Of a stretch of DNA of 64,000 nt, positions 17,335 through 31,189 are shown piece after piece. How positions within the stretch are numbered: the stretch's first letter is position 1; each line of letters starts with the position of its first letter. The position numbers and the translations under genes were made by a program. The notes under the pieces are model-generated. The model was not told where the DNA came from. It saw nothing but the letters and a program-made list of their open reading frames with translations, and ran no database searches. Source of the stretch: Gammaproteobacteria bacterium HGW-Gammaproteobacteria-15 (GTDB taxonomy: Bacteria; Pseudomonadota; Gammaproteobacteria; Enterobacterales; Alteromonadaceae); contig PGZF01000007.1 of assembly GCA_002840125.1 (NCBI GenBank), forward strand, positions 62,001-126,000. Reading direction: 5' to 3'.

Positions 17335-18243
17335 ATGCCTTATCTTAACGTGGATGAAGAACATCAGTTGTACTATGAGCTGCAGGGAGACCCTACGGCA
17401 GAAGTACCGTTGTTGTTTGTGCACGGCGGCCCCGGCGCCGGTGTCAGGGCCGATGATAAACAGCTGTTTGCCGGGTTGCAGCGCCCGGTGATTTACTATG
17501 ATCAACGGGGCTGCGGCAAGAGTAAATTTGATCAACGGCTGACTGCTAATACAACTGAGCATTTAATTGCAGACATAGAATTGCTGCGCCGTACCCTGAC
17601 AGTGGAACAACTGATACTGGTTGGTGGCAGTTGGGGCAGTACCCTGAGCTTACTGTATGCCATCCGTTATCCGCAGCATGTGGTAAGAATGGTGTTGTGG
17701 GGCATCTTTTTATGCCGGCAGCAAGAGTTGGACTGGTTCTACCTGCATGGCGCAAATCAGTTGTATCCGGAAGAGTATCAGCGCTTTGTTCAGCAGGTAG
17801 ATTATGCCAGCGACCCTGTCGCAGCTTATTTTGAACAGTTATCCAACCCCAGCCAGCAACAGCAAGCCGCTATCAGCTGGGCCAGGTGGGAAGCAGTAAA
17901 TTCTTTTCTGACGCCAGACGAAGCGCAAATAGCGCATTTTAGCGAAACAGACAGCGCCCTACCGATGGCCTTACTTGAAAGCTACTATTTTAAACAGCAG
18001 GCATTTTTGCCGCCGGACTACATTTTGCATAACAGCGCACGCTTGCAGGCCATTCCGGTTGATATTGTGCAGGGCCGCTACGATACCATTTGCCCGTGTG
18101 ATGCGGCCTGGCAGTTATCCAACCGGCTGTCGCAGGTTCAGCTGCATATTTCACCGCTGGCAGCGCATGACGCTACTGAGCCGGAAAATTTCCGCGCCCT
18201 GCGTGCGCGGTTGCTGGCTCTGGATCCGGCGACGGGCAGATGA
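17335..18243 (+). CDS. pip: Proline iminopeptidase-type alpha/beta hydrolase
   Basis: 302-aa S33-family hydrolase that would release N-terminal proline from peptides. The oxyanion motif is HGGPGAG, followed by YYDQRGCGKS, the family signature. The nucleophile is S99 in GGSWGSTLSLLYA. The acid lies in GRYDTICP and the histidine in LAAHDATEP. The ATG at 17335 with GGAG upstream is preferred over the reading five codons earlier. The family also contains other peptidases and esterases, so proline specificity is an inference. Confidence 0.85.
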   Translation: MPYLNVDEEHQLYYELQGDPTAEVPLLFVHGGPGAGVRADDKQLFAGLQRPVIYYDQRGCGKSKFDQRLTANTTEHLIADIELLRRTLTVEQLILVGGSWGSTLSLLYAIRYPQHVVRMVLWGIFLCRQQELDWFYLHGANQLYPEEYQRFVQQVDYASDPVAAYFEQLSNPSQQQQAAISWARWEAVNSFLTPDEAQIAHFSETDSALPMALLESYYFKQQAFLPPDYILHNSARLQAIPVDIVQGRYDTICPCDAAWQLSNRLSQVQLHISPLAAHDATEPENFRALRARLLALDPATGR

Positions 18244-18268
18244 CAGTACTGGGGTTCATCGGGTGTAC

Positions 18269-18304
18269 AGCTTGGCAAGCTATACCTGTTAATACTATAC
18301 AGGT
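18269..18304 (+). promoter_or_regulatory. Candidate promoter/operator of the four-gene membrane-glycan operon
   Basis: Two dyads lie side by side: AGCTT-GGC-AAGCT (18269-18281) and ACCTGT-N9-ACAGGT (18284-18304). A possible -35 (TTGGCA, 18272-18277) and -10 (TATACA, 18296-18301), 18 bp apart, coincide with them. The second dyad has the same arms as the Vibrio fischeri lux box, but its spacer is 9 rather than 8 nt. A repressor or activator site is likely; the regulator is not identifiable from the window. Confidence 0.4.
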
Positions 18305-18358
18305 TAACGATGTGTAAATAATTAACGAAGCAGTATAACCTCAGGGGAATACTTTATT

Positions 18359-19132
18359 GTGACATCAAACACTGCACAAAACGGTAAAACGGCGAAGAGC
18401 GATGCAAAGCCCCGCAGCAAAATGTCGGCACTGCTCGGTGTTGGCGGCAGCATATTGTTTGTCGCCATCGTGCTGGTATTACTGGTGCATTTTGGTGTGC
18501 ATGAAGAGGTGTTGCATCTGCTGCAGTGGTTTAAGCAGCAGGGCGCCTGGGCGCCGGTGCTGTTTATGCTAATTATGGCCGCTGTAGTGGTATTACTGCT
18601 GCCGGGAGCGCTGTTTACTGTGGGAGCCGGTTTTGTTTTTGGCGTGGCGGCAGGCTCAGTTTATGTATTGCTGGGCACCACTGTTGGTGCTGTGTTAGCG
18701 TTTTTGATTGCGCGCTACTGTTTTGGCCAGCGTGCCAGAGAATTTGTTATGGCGCGGGCGAAGTTACGGCTGGTAAACAACGAACTAACGCCAAATGGCT
18801 GGAAGATCGTGCTTTTAACCCGCCTGATCCCGTTTTTCCCCGGCAAAATCTCTAATTATTTTTTTGGTTTAACCCAGTTCTCGTTGCGGGGGTATATCGG
18901 TGGCTCGTTGCTGGGCTTTATTCCGTTTACTGTGCACAACGTGTATCTGGGTTCATTGATTGCCGATATCTCCAGTTTTGATTTTACCTCACGTGAGCGC
19001 TCAGTATGGGAGTGGGGCCTGTATGCCGGTGGTTTGCTGGCTGCTGTGGCTGTGATTATTTATCTTAACCGTCTGGCCAGCCGGGCGCTGGCGCAGTATA
19101 CCGAACAAGATCCGCAGAAGGAGCCTGACTGA
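18359..19132 (+). CDS. TVP38/TMEM64 (VTT-domain) membrane protein
   Basis: 257-aa inner-membrane protein with about six hydrophobic segments and the VTT/SNARE-associated signature, including LTRLIPFFPGKISNYFFGLT in the second half. DedA/VTT proteins are implicated in lipid movement across bilayers (undecaprenyl-phosphate and phospholipid flipping). GTG start at 18359 with AGGGGA upstream. The stop overlaps the next start by one base (TGATG), so it is the first gene of a coupled operon with a glycosidase-like protein, a glycosyltransferase and a phosphatase fusion. Substrate unknown. Confidence 0.88.
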   Translation: MTSNTAQNGKTAKSDAKPRSKMSALLGVGGSILFVAIVLVLLVHFGVHEEVLHLLQWFKQQGAWAPVLFMLIMAAVVVLLLPGALFTVGAGFVFGVAAGSVYVLLGTTVGAVLAFLIARYCFGQRAREFVMARAKLRLVNNELTPNGWKIVLLTRLIPFFPGKISNYFFGLTQFSLRGYIGGSLLGFIPFTVHNVYLGSLIADISSFDFTSRERSVWEWGLYAGGLLAAVAVIIYLNRLASRALAQYTEQDPQKEPD

Positions 19133-21381
19133 TGACCTGGCTAAAATGGCTGCCGTGGCGTTATGTGGTGCGTTATGTTGCGCACAAACATGGCTTTATT
19201 GACCCTATTGCTTTGCTGGCGCGGCTGCATAATTTTGCCCAACCGTCAGAAGTGGGTGAACCGATTGAGCTGCTGCGTGCCGGTGTAGTGTTTCATGCCC
19301 GCGGCCTGATTAACAGCCGGGTGATCCAGCACAATTTGGACTGGGTGTGGCCGTACTGGATTGAGCGGCAATTTGACCCTTATGATGCGTCGTTTATCCC
19401 GCGGGCATTTTCCATTACCCATATTAACCTGACCCACCGTAACTGGACGGCGATAGGGTTGCCGGATTGCCCTGAATTGCCGATTGTCGATCCCAGAGGC
19501 CTGCTTACACCATTTCTGGATGGCTGGTCGTTGGACGCCTGGATTATGCCACAGCAGGGCGAGTATTTGTTGCCGTCCAGAGCAGTGCAGTGTCAGCAGC
19601 AACTGCGCATGGCCGGTGATATCAGTATCCGTACAGAAACTGTGCTGCATGGTATGGCGCTGGTGGCTCAGGCATCTGTCGAGCTTGAGGATGGTATTGC
19701 GGTATGTAAACTGCGGTTGCGGGCAAAGTCTGATCAGCAGGGCTATCTGGTGTTGGCGCTGCGGCCACAAAACCCGGAAGGCATTAGCTTTATTCACCGT
19801 GTAAAGCTAAATTCAGCGCGGACTGCCTGGCAGGTTGATGATAATAAGCGGGTAGAGTTCAGCCGTAAGGCTGAGCGGCATCATGTCTCTACCTATCGTC
19901 AGGGTGATGTTTATATTCATCTGAACGATGCGCAGGAACAGACCGACGGTGTCTGTGATGTTGGTATGGTGACTGCTGCGGCGTTGTTTGCGCTGCCAGC
20001 TGACGAGTGGCAGGAGCTGGAAGTCTCGGTGCCGCTGACAGCAGAGCGCAACGAACAACTGCAAACAGATGCCTGGCGGCAGGAGCAGCAGAAAACCTGC
20101 AAGCTGACCTGCCCGGATGCCCACTATCAGTTTTTGTATGATGCTGCTGTGACGTCGTTAATTTTGCACTCGCCGGAAGATGTGTATCCGGGCCCTTATA
20201 CCTACAAAAGGTTCTGGTTTCGGGATGCAGCTTTTATTATTCACGCCTTACTGTGTGCCGGCCTGACTGAGCGGGCCGAGCGGGCACTGAATCAATTTCC
20301 GCCACGCCAGACGTTACTGGGTTATTTTCGCTCACAAGAAGGCGAATGGGATGCTAACGGGGAAGTGTTGTGGATCCTCAAACGCTATTTTGATATGACC
20401 GGCCGGAAAATGCCTGCCGACTGGCATGGTCCGGTGCAAAGCGGCGCGCGCTGGATAATCCGTAAACGTTTGTCCGATAAACCCGATACGCCTCACGCTG
20501 GCCTGTTACCGCCGGGGTTTAGCGCTGAACATCTTGGACCAAACGATTATTACTACTGGGATGATTTTTGGGGCGTTGCCGGTTTACAGGCCGCTTCTGC
20601 CTTATTTGCCAGCACAGATCTGCAGCAGCAACACGAGTTTGCCGAGGCGGCTACCAGCTTTAGTGCTGCAATAGATAAAAGCCTGGCGCAGTGTGCGCTG
20701 CGTTTAAAGCGGCCCGGTATGCCGGCATCACCTTACCGCCGTCTGGATGCCGGAGCCATTGGTTCACTGGCGGCGGGTTATCCGGTGCAATTGTGGGCGC
20801 CTGACGATCCCCGCCTGCTCGATACTGTTGAGTTCTTGCTGCAGCGCTGTTTTGTTAAAGAGGCCTTTTATCAGGATATGATCCACTCAGGGCTAAATGC
20901 TTATTTAACCCTGCATGTGGCGCAGGTGTTATTACGGGCGAAGGACCCACGCTATTTGACGTTAATGGATGCGGTGGCTGCACTGGCGTCACCTACGGGG
21001 CAATGGCCTGAGGCCATTCATCCGGCTACCGGCGGCGGTTGTATGGGCGATGGCCATCACGTCTGGGCGGCTGCCGAGTGGTTGCTGATGATACGTAACT
21101 GCTTTGTTCGTGAGGAAGGTCAGCGCTTGGTGTTATGTGGTGGTGTGCCCCAGCGCTGGCTGGGCCCGCAAACGCCAATTTATTTTGGCCCGGCGCCCAC
21201 CAGTTTTGGCAGTATCAGTGTGGAGATTACGGTGAGTACTGAAAGTGGCGTTTTAGTGAAATGGCAGGCTGACTGGCATAACGGTAGTGTACCGGCAATG
21301 GAGATAGCCTTACCCGGGTACCAGACAGAAACGGTGCAGGCTGTAGCCGGCTCTGTGACGCTAAGTAAACAGGAGGCATAA
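19132..21381 (+). CDS. Six-hairpin glycosidase-like protein, 749 aa
   Basis: No signal peptide or membrane span is evident, so it is probably cytoplasmic. Residues from about 330 on look like an (alpha/alpha)6 toroid as in GH15/GH63/debranching-type enzymes. Landmarks are GEWDANGEVLWILKRYF, NDYYYWDDFWGVAGL and GQWPEAIHPATGGGCMGDGH followed by HVWAAAEW. The N-terminal 300 residues look like a beta-rich domain. The acidic residues in GEWDANGE and WPEA are candidate catalysts. It may trim or phosphorolyse a glucan or glycolipid head group made by the downstream GT4. I cannot assign a CAZy family by eye, and catalytic activity is an inference. Confidence 0.7.
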   Translation: MTWLKWLPWRYVVRYVAHKHGFIDPIALLARLHNFAQPSEVGEPIELLRAGVVFHARGLINSRVIQHNLDWVWPYWIERQFDPYDASFIPRAFSITHINLTHRNWTAIGLPDCPELPIVDPRGLLTPFLDGWSLDAWIMPQQGEYLLPSRAVQCQQQLRMAGDISIRTETVLHGMALVAQASVELEDGIAVCKLRLRAKSDQQGYLVLALRPQNPEGISFIHRVKLNSARTAWQVDDNKRVEFSRKAERHHVSTYRQGDVYIHLNDAQEQTDGVCDVGMVTAAALFALPADEWQELEVSVPLTAERNEQLQTDAWRQEQQKTCKLTCPDAHYQFLYDAAVTSLILHSPEDVYPGPYTYKRFWFRDAAFIIHALLCAGLTERAERALNQFPPRQTLLGYFRSQEGEWDANGEVLWILKRYFDMTGRKMPADWHGPVQSGARWIIRKRLSDKPDTPHAGLLPPGFSAEHLGPNDYYYWDDFWGVAGLQAASALFASTDLQQQHEFAEAATSFSAAIDKSLAQCALRLKRPGMPASPYRRLDAGAIGSLAAGYPVQLWAPDDPRLLDTVEFLLQRCFVKEAFYQDMIHSGLNAYLTLHVAQVLLRAKDPRYLTLMDAVAALASPTGQWPEAIHPATGGGCMGDGHHVWAAAEWLLMIRNCFVREEGQRLVLCGGVPQRWLGPQTPIYFGPAPTSFGSISVEITVSTESGVLVKWQADWHNGSVPAMEIALPGYQTETVQAVAGSVTLSKQEA

Positions 21382-21384
21382 CAG

Positions 21385-22668
21385 ATGAATATTGCGATCT
21401 TCACCAATACTTTCACCCCGCATGTTGGTGGGGTAGCCCGCTCGGTTGAAGCCTTTGTGGCAGAGTATCGCCAGCTAGGGCACAAAGTGCTGGTGGTAGC
21501 ACCGGAGTTTGCCGATATGCCCCAAGATGAAACAGATGTAGTACGTATTGCAGCAATCCAGAATTTTAATGCCAGTGATTTCTCTGTGGCTCTGCCGATC
21601 CATGATCAGCTCAGTGAAATACTGGATGCGTTTGCGCCGGATATTATTCATTCTCAGCATCCGTTCCTGTTAGGTATGACAGCATTGCGCACGGCCAGGT
21701 ATCGCAAGCTGCCGCTGGTATTTACGCATCACACCCTGTATGAGCAGTATACCCACTATATACCCGGTGATTCTGCCACTATGCAACGCTTTGCCATTGA
21801 GCTGGCAACCCGCTATGCCAATTTATGCGATCAGGTTATTGCCCCCAGCCAGAGCATTGCTGAGATGTTGCAGCAGCGCGGCGTCAACACGCCGATAGAA
21901 GTGGTACCCACCGGCGTGTATCCACAGCGTTTTGCCAGCGGTGACGGTGCCGCTGTACGCAAGCAGCATGCTATTGCCGCAGATGCCACTGTGATTGGAC
22001 ATTTAGGCAGGCTGGCACCGGAGAAAAACTTAGCCTTTCTGGCCCATGCAGTGGCAAATGTCGCCGTAGAAAAGCCCGAAGTGCACTTTTTGGTGATAGG
22101 CGCCGGCCCGTCTGAGCAGAAAATTGAGCACATCTTTGCTCAGGCTGGTGTCGCCGACCGCTTACATATGACCGGTGTTTTACAGCAGCAAGCCCTGATA
22201 GATGCACTGCACGCGATGGATGTTTTTGCCTTTGCTTCATGTAGCGAAACACAGGGCATAGTGCTGACAGAAGCGATGGCCGCAGGGCTGCCTGTGGTGG
22301 CGCTGGACGCCAGCGGTGTGCGTGAAGTGGTACAGCACGAGCGTAATGGCTTGTTAATACAGGAGCACACGACGACTGCCTTTGCCAGCGCGCTGAAGCA
22401 AATAACGGCGGCGACAGCACAGCAGCGTGAAACATTAAAGCAGGGCGCAAAAGCAACGGCAGAAGAGCATGCTATGTCGCGCTCAGCGGCAAAAGCGTTA
22501 CAGTGCTTTCGCGCTTTGGCTGAGCATCAGCCGGGTACGCCAAGGGCAGAGCGGGACTGGGAAGATGCGCTGGCCTGGGTAAAAGCAGAATGGGATATTC
22601 TGCGCAGCATGGCTGAAGCCGGCACGGCTGCGGTTGGCAGCACGTTATTTGCTACCAGTGAGGAGTAG
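21385..22668 (+). CDS. GT4-family glycosyltransferase
   Basis: 427-aa GT-B retaining glycosyltransferase. The N-terminal TNTFTPHVGGVARSVEAF loop is typical of enzymes that use membrane lipid acceptors (SqdX, PimB, diacylglycerol glucosyltransferases). R209/K214 in GRLAPEKN and the E288-x7-E296 motif (SETQGIVLTEAM) form the nucleotide-sugar site. The C-terminus (after about 380) is an extra amphipathic, Trp-containing tail. It starts 3 bp after the glycosidase gene and ends 49 bp before the phosphatase fusion. Acceptor and donor are unknown; a glycolipid product is the simplest reading of the operon. Confidence 0.85.
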   Translation: MNIAIFTNTFTPHVGGVARSVEAFVAEYRQLGHKVLVVAPEFADMPQDETDVVRIAAIQNFNASDFSVALPIHDQLSEILDAFAPDIIHSQHPFLLGMTALRTARYRKLPLVFTHHTLYEQYTHYIPGDSATMQRFAIELATRYANLCDQVIAPSQSIAEMLQQRGVNTPIEVVPTGVYPQRFASGDGAAVRKQHAIAADATVIGHLGRLAPEKNLAFLAHAVANVAVEKPEVHFLVIGAGPSEQKIEHIFAQAGVADRLHMTGVLQQQALIDALHAMDVFAFASCSETQGIVLTEAMAAGLPVVALDASGVREVVQHERNGLLIQEHTTTAFASALKQITAATAQQRETLKQGAKATAEEHAMSRSAAKALQCFRALAEHQPGTPRAERDWEDALAWVKAEWDILRSMAEAGTAAVGSTLFATSEE

Positions 22669-22717
22669 CGGGCAGTTAATCACTTTTTACCGGGATAATG
22701 GTGTAAAGCGGAGGAGT

Positions 22718-26846
<4,129 letters not shown>

Positions 26847-26854
<8 letters not shown>

Positions 26855-27647
26855 AAGCAGTGCTCAAGCTATGTTGAAAACCAAATAAACGGCGGCTGTT
26901 TTGCCATGTCAGCGCAGCCAGTTCGTCCATACTACGGTTAGTCAGCCGGGCTACCATTTGGGCAATAACCGGCAGGTAGGCCGGTTCATTGCGGCGGCTT
27001 TTGGGTTTAGGCTGCATAGTGCGGGGCAGCAGATAAGGGGCATCGGTTTCCAGCAACAGCTTGTCAGCTGGAATATAGTTCAGTGCCTGATGCAAGGCTT
27101 CACCACGGCGTTCATCACACACCCAGCCGGTAATACCAATATAAAGCCCCAGTTCCAGATAAGCCTTTAACTGCGTTACATCGCCGGTAAAACAATGCAC
27201 TACGCCATGGCTGACTTGCTGTTCTTTTAGCATGGCAAGCTGAGTAGTAAAGGCATCCCGCTCATGCAGGTAAACCGGTTTACCACACTGGCCTGCCAGT
27301 TGTAATTGTTCTGCAAAAACCTGTTGTTGCTGATCTCTGGGGGAGAAGTCACGGTTAAAATCGAGACCGCACTCGCCAATAGCGACCACTTCAGCTTGTC
27401 TGCTTAAAGATTGCAGCTGTATCAGCCAGTCAGGTTTAACATTGGCTGCCTGATGTGGGTGTACACCAGCGGTACTAAAACAACCGAGGTGTTGCAGGCA
27501 AAAAGCACTATTCTGCCTGCTCTCGTCAATATCGCTGCCAATCAACAACAGTTGAGCTACGTCAGCCTGTGCTGCCCGCTCAAGTACAGCTGCCCTGTCG
27601 CTATCAAACTGGCTGCTGAACAGATTAACACCGATATCACACCACAT
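26847..27647 (-). CDS. tatD: TatD family metal-dependent DNase
   Basis: 266 aa, nearly colinear with E. coli TatD (start [14 protein letters not shown], then AGVHPHQA, IGECGLDFNRDFS, VVHCFTGDV, GITGWVCDERRG, LLETDAPYLLPR, SRRNEPAYLP). It is a TIM-barrel hydrolase with 3'-5' DNase activity in relatives, linked to DNA repair and the Tat locus by position. It shares one base with the stop of the upstream exported protein (TAATG) and overlaps the GGDEF gene by 8 bp. Confidence 0.95.
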
Positions 27648-28165
27648 TACTGTTCGCGCCGGACACGGATAGTACGGTTATTGCTGTCGTTGCCAAGAAA
27701 AAAGGAACTAAGCACACCGCGTTTTATATAATGTTGCTCACCGGCAGCGATTTTATAATAGTCGGTGCCGTTCTGGCGCCAAATCTGGCCGTTATCAAAC
27801 TCGACAATCAGCTCGTTGCGTGGATTATAACGGACCTCTTTAACAAGCAGGTAAATTTGATCCGGTACATCTGTATCTACTTTGCGATTTTCAATACCAA
27901 AGTCTGCTTCAGGCCTTTTTGGGCCTGTGGTGTTAGCCGCGGGTACAACTGGAGTTGGCGCTACAGCAGTTGCTGTTGCCGATGTAGCAGTATGACTTGT
28001 TACCACGGTACTTGCTGTGACTGCCGAAATGGCATCATAACAGCTTAAACGACGCAAAGCATTTTGCTCAGCACGACAAAGCTCAAGTGCCTGCTCTAAA
28101 GGTATGGCGGCAGCAACCGGCAGGCTGGCAACGGCAACTACAGCGGCTAACATTAATTTCATCAT
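27647..28165 (-). CDS. Exported protein of unknown function in the tat operon
   Basis: 172 aa with a signal peptide ([20 protein letters not shown]). The mature N-terminus has a short cysteine motif, [17 protein letters not shown], seen in several small periplasmic proteins, followed by a Thr/Ala/Val-rich linker of about 45 residues. A small basic beta domain follows ([13 protein letters not shown], then IRVRREQ at the end). It overlaps tatC by 4 bp. Position between tatC and tatD suggests a lineage-specific envelope role. I do not recognise a named family. Confidence 0.75.
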   Translation of the reverse strand: MMKLMLAAVVAVASLPVAAAIPLEQALELCRAEQNALRRLSCYDAISAVTASTVVTSHTATSATATAVAPTPVVPAANTTGPKRPEADFGIENRKVDTDVPDQIYLLVKEVRYNPRNELIVEFDNGQIWRQNGTDYYKIAAGEQHYIKRGVLSSFFLGNDSNNRTIRVRREQ

Positions 28166-28920
28166 GAATCTTCCTGTTTTTCTTCTGTTTTTTCGGTAAT
28201 GGCTGGTTGATAAAAGCGGCTCAGTGCAAGGCCAAGTTCAAATAATAACCACATAGGTACCGCCAGCAAGGTTTGTGACAGCACATCCGGCGGGGTTAGC
28301 AGCATGCCTAAAATAAAGGCGCCAACGACAATATAAGGGCGTTTTTCTGCCAGCTCTGTACGGGTGGTAACGCCGGTCCAGACCATCAGCAAAATGGCTA
28401 CCGGAATTTCAAACGACAGGCCAAAAGCAAAAAATAGCTTCAGCACAAAATCAAGGTAATTGCTGATATCGGTAGCTACTGTGACACCTTCAGGTGCAAC
28501 ACTGGTAAAAAAACCAAAAATAATTGGAAAGACAATAAAGTACGCAAAAGCTATACCGCTATAAAACAGTAAAGTACTGCTTATCACCAGTGGCGCCATC
28601 AGCCGTTTTTCGCGGCTATACAGCGCAGGGGCTATAAACTGCCATACTTGCAGCAGGATGTAGGGAATGGCAACGCATATAGCAACAATAAAGGTTAATT
28701 TGAATGGTGCAAAAAAGGGCGCAGCTACATCGGTTGCAATCATGCTGCTGTTTTCCGGCAATACCGCCATCAGTGGCTGTGCCAGTATATGATATATTTC
28801 TTGTGCAAAAGCGGCCAGACAAGCGAAGACAATTATTACCGCCACTACGCAGCGCAGCAGGCGGTTGCGTAGTTCGATTAAATGTCCGAGTAAGCTGTCG
28901 GGATTGGGGTTAAAGCTCAT
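28162..28920 (-). CDS. tatC: Sec-independent protein translocase TatC
   Basis: 252-aa inner-membrane protein with six transmembrane helices, the receptor for twin-arginine signal peptides. The N-terminus has the conserved [14 protein letters not shown] block. The periplasmic/cytoplasmic loop includes [12 protein letters not shown] and AYFIVFP. The C-terminus is charged (EKTEEKQED). It overlaps tatB by 11 bp and the next gene by 4 bp, so tatABC and downstream genes are one transcript. Confidence 0.96.
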   Translation of the reverse strand: MSFNPNPDSLLGHLIELRNRLLRCVVAVIIVFACLAAFAQEIYHILAQPLMAVLPENSSMIATDVAAPFFAPFKLTFIVAICVAIPYILLQVWQFIAPALYSREKRLMAPLVISSTLLFYSGIAFAYFIVFPIIFGFFTSVAPEGVTVATDISNYLDFVLKLFFAFGLSFEIPVAILLMVWTGVTTRTELAEKRPYIVVGAFILGMLLTPPDVLSQTLLAVPMWLLFELGLALSRFYQPAITEKTEEKQEDS

Positions 28921-29230
28921 GTTTATTATCTTTACTGCTGGTTATCGAAGAAATGGGCTTGTTTACATCTGCAGCCGCTTGTTTCAACTCTGCCAGCGCA
29001 GCTTTTTCCTGCTCTGTCAGGTTAAGCAGGCCTTTGGCTTCAGCATCTTTTAATTTCTGATGCAGTTCATGGGTGCGCAAATCATCATTTAGCTCTGCCT
29101 GCATCTGCTGGCCAAACTGCTTAATACTGCGCACGGTTTTATGCACCGAGCGAATAGCACCAGGCAGCCGCTCTGGCCCCAATACCAGCAAGGCAACAAC
29201 GCCAATAATAACCAGCTCCCAGAAACCCAT
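28910..29230 (-). CDS. tatB: Sec-independent protein translocase TatB
   Basis: 106 aa: a short N-terminal membrane helix ([20 protein letters not shown]), the hinge PERLP specific to TatB, then a long charged amphipathic helix. It forms the substrate-receptor complex with TatC. It follows tatA without any gap and overlaps tatC by 11 bp. It is shorter than E. coli TatB (171 aa), the difference being in the variable tail. Confidence 0.94.
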   Translation of the reverse strand: MGFWELVIIGVVALLVLGPERLPGAIRSVHKTVRSIKQFGQQMQAELNDDLRTHELHQKLKDAEAKGLLNLTEQEKAALAELKQAAADVNKPISSITSSKDNKHEL

Positions 29231-29488
29231 TTATACTTTATCTTTAGTGTCGCTGGTCTGAGTGGCCGCATTTTTATCAGTGCTGCTACCCGCTTTACTT
29301 TTTTCATTCAGCTGTACTGGTTGTTCTGCTGCTTCATCGTCAGATGGCGAGTCTTTAATTGAACTGCGAAACCCCTTTATTGCCGAGCCTAAATCTGTGC
29401 CTATACCGCGCAGCTTTTTGGTGCCGAACAGTAAAACTATGATGGCTAAGACGATAAGTAACTGCCAAATACTAATATTGCCGAACAT
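29231..29488 (-). CDS. tatA: Sec-independent protein translocase TatA
   Basis: 85 aa. One N-terminal membrane helix ([15 protein letters not shown]) is followed by the TatA hinge [10 protein letters not shown], an amphipathic helix and an acidic/Ser-rich tail. TatA multimers form the pore. AGAGGAAA precedes the ATG. A hairpin at 29508-29530 separates it from ubiB, so tatA may have its own RNA level within the run. Confidence 0.94.
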   Translation of the reverse strand: MFGNISIWQLLIVLAIIVLLFGTKKLRGIGTDLGSAIKGFRSSIKDSPSDDEAAEQPVQLNEKSKAGSSTDKNAATQTSDTKDKV

Positions 29489-29507
29489 GCTGTTTCCTCT
29501 GATTAAT

Positions 29508-29530
29508 GCCGGACACTGTCTGTGTCCGGC
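29508..29530 (-). other. Intergenic hairpin between ubiB and tatA
   Basis: GCCGGACAC (29508-29516) and GTGTCCGGC (29522-29530) form a 9-bp stem with a 5-nt loop. On the minus strand it lies about 20 nt upstream of the tatA start and no T-run follows. It is more likely an mRNA-processing or stabilising structure than a full terminator. Confidence 0.55.
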
Positions 29531-29560
29531 GCAGTATATGTCGTTGTTATGACAAATCTG

Positions 29561-31189
29561 TTATCGCACAAACGCTTTAACGCCAAAGCCTACACTTACT
29601 GCCAGCAATAATACTGCCAGAGTGTGGTTGCCGATACTGAACACTATACTAGCACTGATCAGTGCCGCTGCTGCAAACGTAGCCGCAACTATTTGTTGCC
29701 TGGCTTTTTGCTGTTGGCCGGCCAGGTGCTGCAGCTGGTGTAACAGTTGTCTTTGTTGTCTGGGGCCTTGCTCGAGGTACTGGTGCAGCAGATTTGGCAT
29801 CTGTGGCAATTTTTCTGCCCAAAATGGCAGGTTTTCTTTAACCTGACGCCATATAGCCGGTAAACCAACCTGTTGTTTGACCCAGTTTTCCAAAAATGGT
29901 TTTGCTGTTTTCCATAAATCCAGTTGCGGATACAGCTGACGACCCAGGCCTTCAATATACAACAGTGTTTTCTGTAATAACACCAGCTGCGGCTGAACTT
30001 GCATATCAAAACGCCGGGCAGTGCTGAACAGGTTCAGCAGTACATGACCAAAAGAGATTTCGGCCAGCGGCTTTTGAAAAATAGGCTCGCATACGGTGCG
30101 AATGGCGCTTTCAAACTCTTCTACCTTGGTATGGGCTGGTACCCAGCCGGAGTCCACATGTAACTGGGCCACTTTTTTATAATCGCGGTTAAAAAAGGCA
30201 ACAAAGTTTTCTGCCAGATAACGCTTATCTTCAGCATTTAAGGTGCCGACAATGCCACAATCAATACCAATGTATTTTGGGTTTTCCGGGGTTTCGCGGG
30301 AGACAAAAATATTGCCCGGGTGCATGTCAGCATGAAAGAAGCTGTCGCGGAACACCTGAGTAAAAAACACTTCCACGCCACGTTTGGCCAGCAGCTCCAT
30401 ATCAGTGCCTTGTGCCTTAAGTGCCGCAATATCTGCTACCGGTATGCCGTAAATACGCTCCATCACCATAACATTGGCACGGCTGTAATCGCTGTAGACA
30501 AAGGGAATGTATAGTGAGTCTGAACCGTCGAAGTTACGCCGTAACTGAATAGCGTTGGCAGCTTCACGCTGCAGGTCCAGTTCATCCAGAATAGTTTTAC
30601 GGTATTCCGAAACCACTTCGCGTGGTCGTAAACGCTTACCATCGGGCAAAAAGCGTGCTGCTGCATCAGCCAGAGTATCCATCAGGGCTAAATCTGCCAG
30701 GATCTGTTGTTTAATGTCCGGCCGGATAACTTTAATCACAACATCTGCCAGGCTGCCATCTGCCTGCAGTAGTTGTGCGGTATGCACCTGAGCAATAGAG
30801 GCTGATGCCAGCGGAGTCTGGTTAAAGTCAGCAAACAGCTGGGCAATATCATCCAGTTCCAGCGCCTGTTCGATCAGCTGCTGTGCCTGGGCACCGTCAA
30901 AGGGTGGTACTTTATCCTGTAGCTTGGCCAGCTCGTCTGCTAGCTGTGGCGGAAACAAGTCGCGTCGGGTTGACAACATCTGGCCGAATTTAACCCAAAC
31001 CGGGCCCAGGCTTTGCAATGCCAGCCGCAACCGCACGCCAACAGGCTGGTCCGGGTGGCGGTTACGCAGCCAGAACAAACTACGGCGCAACATCCGCGCA
31101 TACCAGGGTTGCCATTGTGCGGGGATCAATTCATCCAGGCCGAACTGCAACAAGGTTTTCTGGATTTGATAAAAACGGCTGATACGCAC
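29561..31189 (-). CDS. ubiB: Ubiquinone biosynthesis accessory kinase-like protein UbiB
   Basis: 542 aa (E. coli 546), an atypical ABC1/ADCK-family protein-kinase-like ATPase needed for ubiquinone synthesis. Visible landmarks are the KxGQ motif in [17 protein letters not shown], the Ala-rich loop [11 protein letters not shown], and [10 protein letters not shown] for the catalytic loop. Two C-terminal hydrophobic helices anchor it in the membrane. Its start shares one base with the ubiJ stop. Confidence 0.96.
   Translation of the reverse strand: MRISRFYQIQKTLLQFGLDELIPAQWQPWYARMLRRSLFWLRNRHPDQPVGVRLRLALQSLGPVWVKFGQMLSTRRDLFPPQLADELAKLQDKVPPFDGAQAQQLIEQALELDDIAQLFADFNQTPLASASIAQVHTAQLLQADGSLADVVIKVIRPDIKQQILADLALMDTLADAAARFLPDGKRLRPREVVSEYRKTILDELDLQREAANAIQLRRNFDGSDSLYIPFVYSDYSRANVMVMERIYGIPVADIAALKAQGTDMELLAKRGVEVFFTQVFRDSFFHADMHPGNIFVSRETPENPKYIGIDCGIVGTLNAEDKRYLAENFVAFFNRDYKKVAQLHVDSGWVPAHTKVEEFESAIRTVCEPIFQKPLAEISFGHVLLNLFSTARRFDMQVQPQLVLLQKTLLYIEGLGRQLYPQLDLWKTAKPFLENWVKQQVGLPAIWRQVKENLPFWAEKLPQMPNLLHQYLEQGPRQQRQLLHQLQHLAGQQQKARQQIVAATFAAAALISASIVFSIGNHTLAVLLLAVSVGFGVKAFVR

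Noticed and set aside
18284-18304. LexA box upstream of the TVP38 gene
   Set aside because: CTGT and ACAG are present but 9 bp apart instead of 8; kept only as an unidentified dyad.
29508-29530. Full rho-independent terminator between ubiB and tatA
   Set aside because: The stem is good but no T-run follows on the minus strand, so it is listed only as a hairpin.
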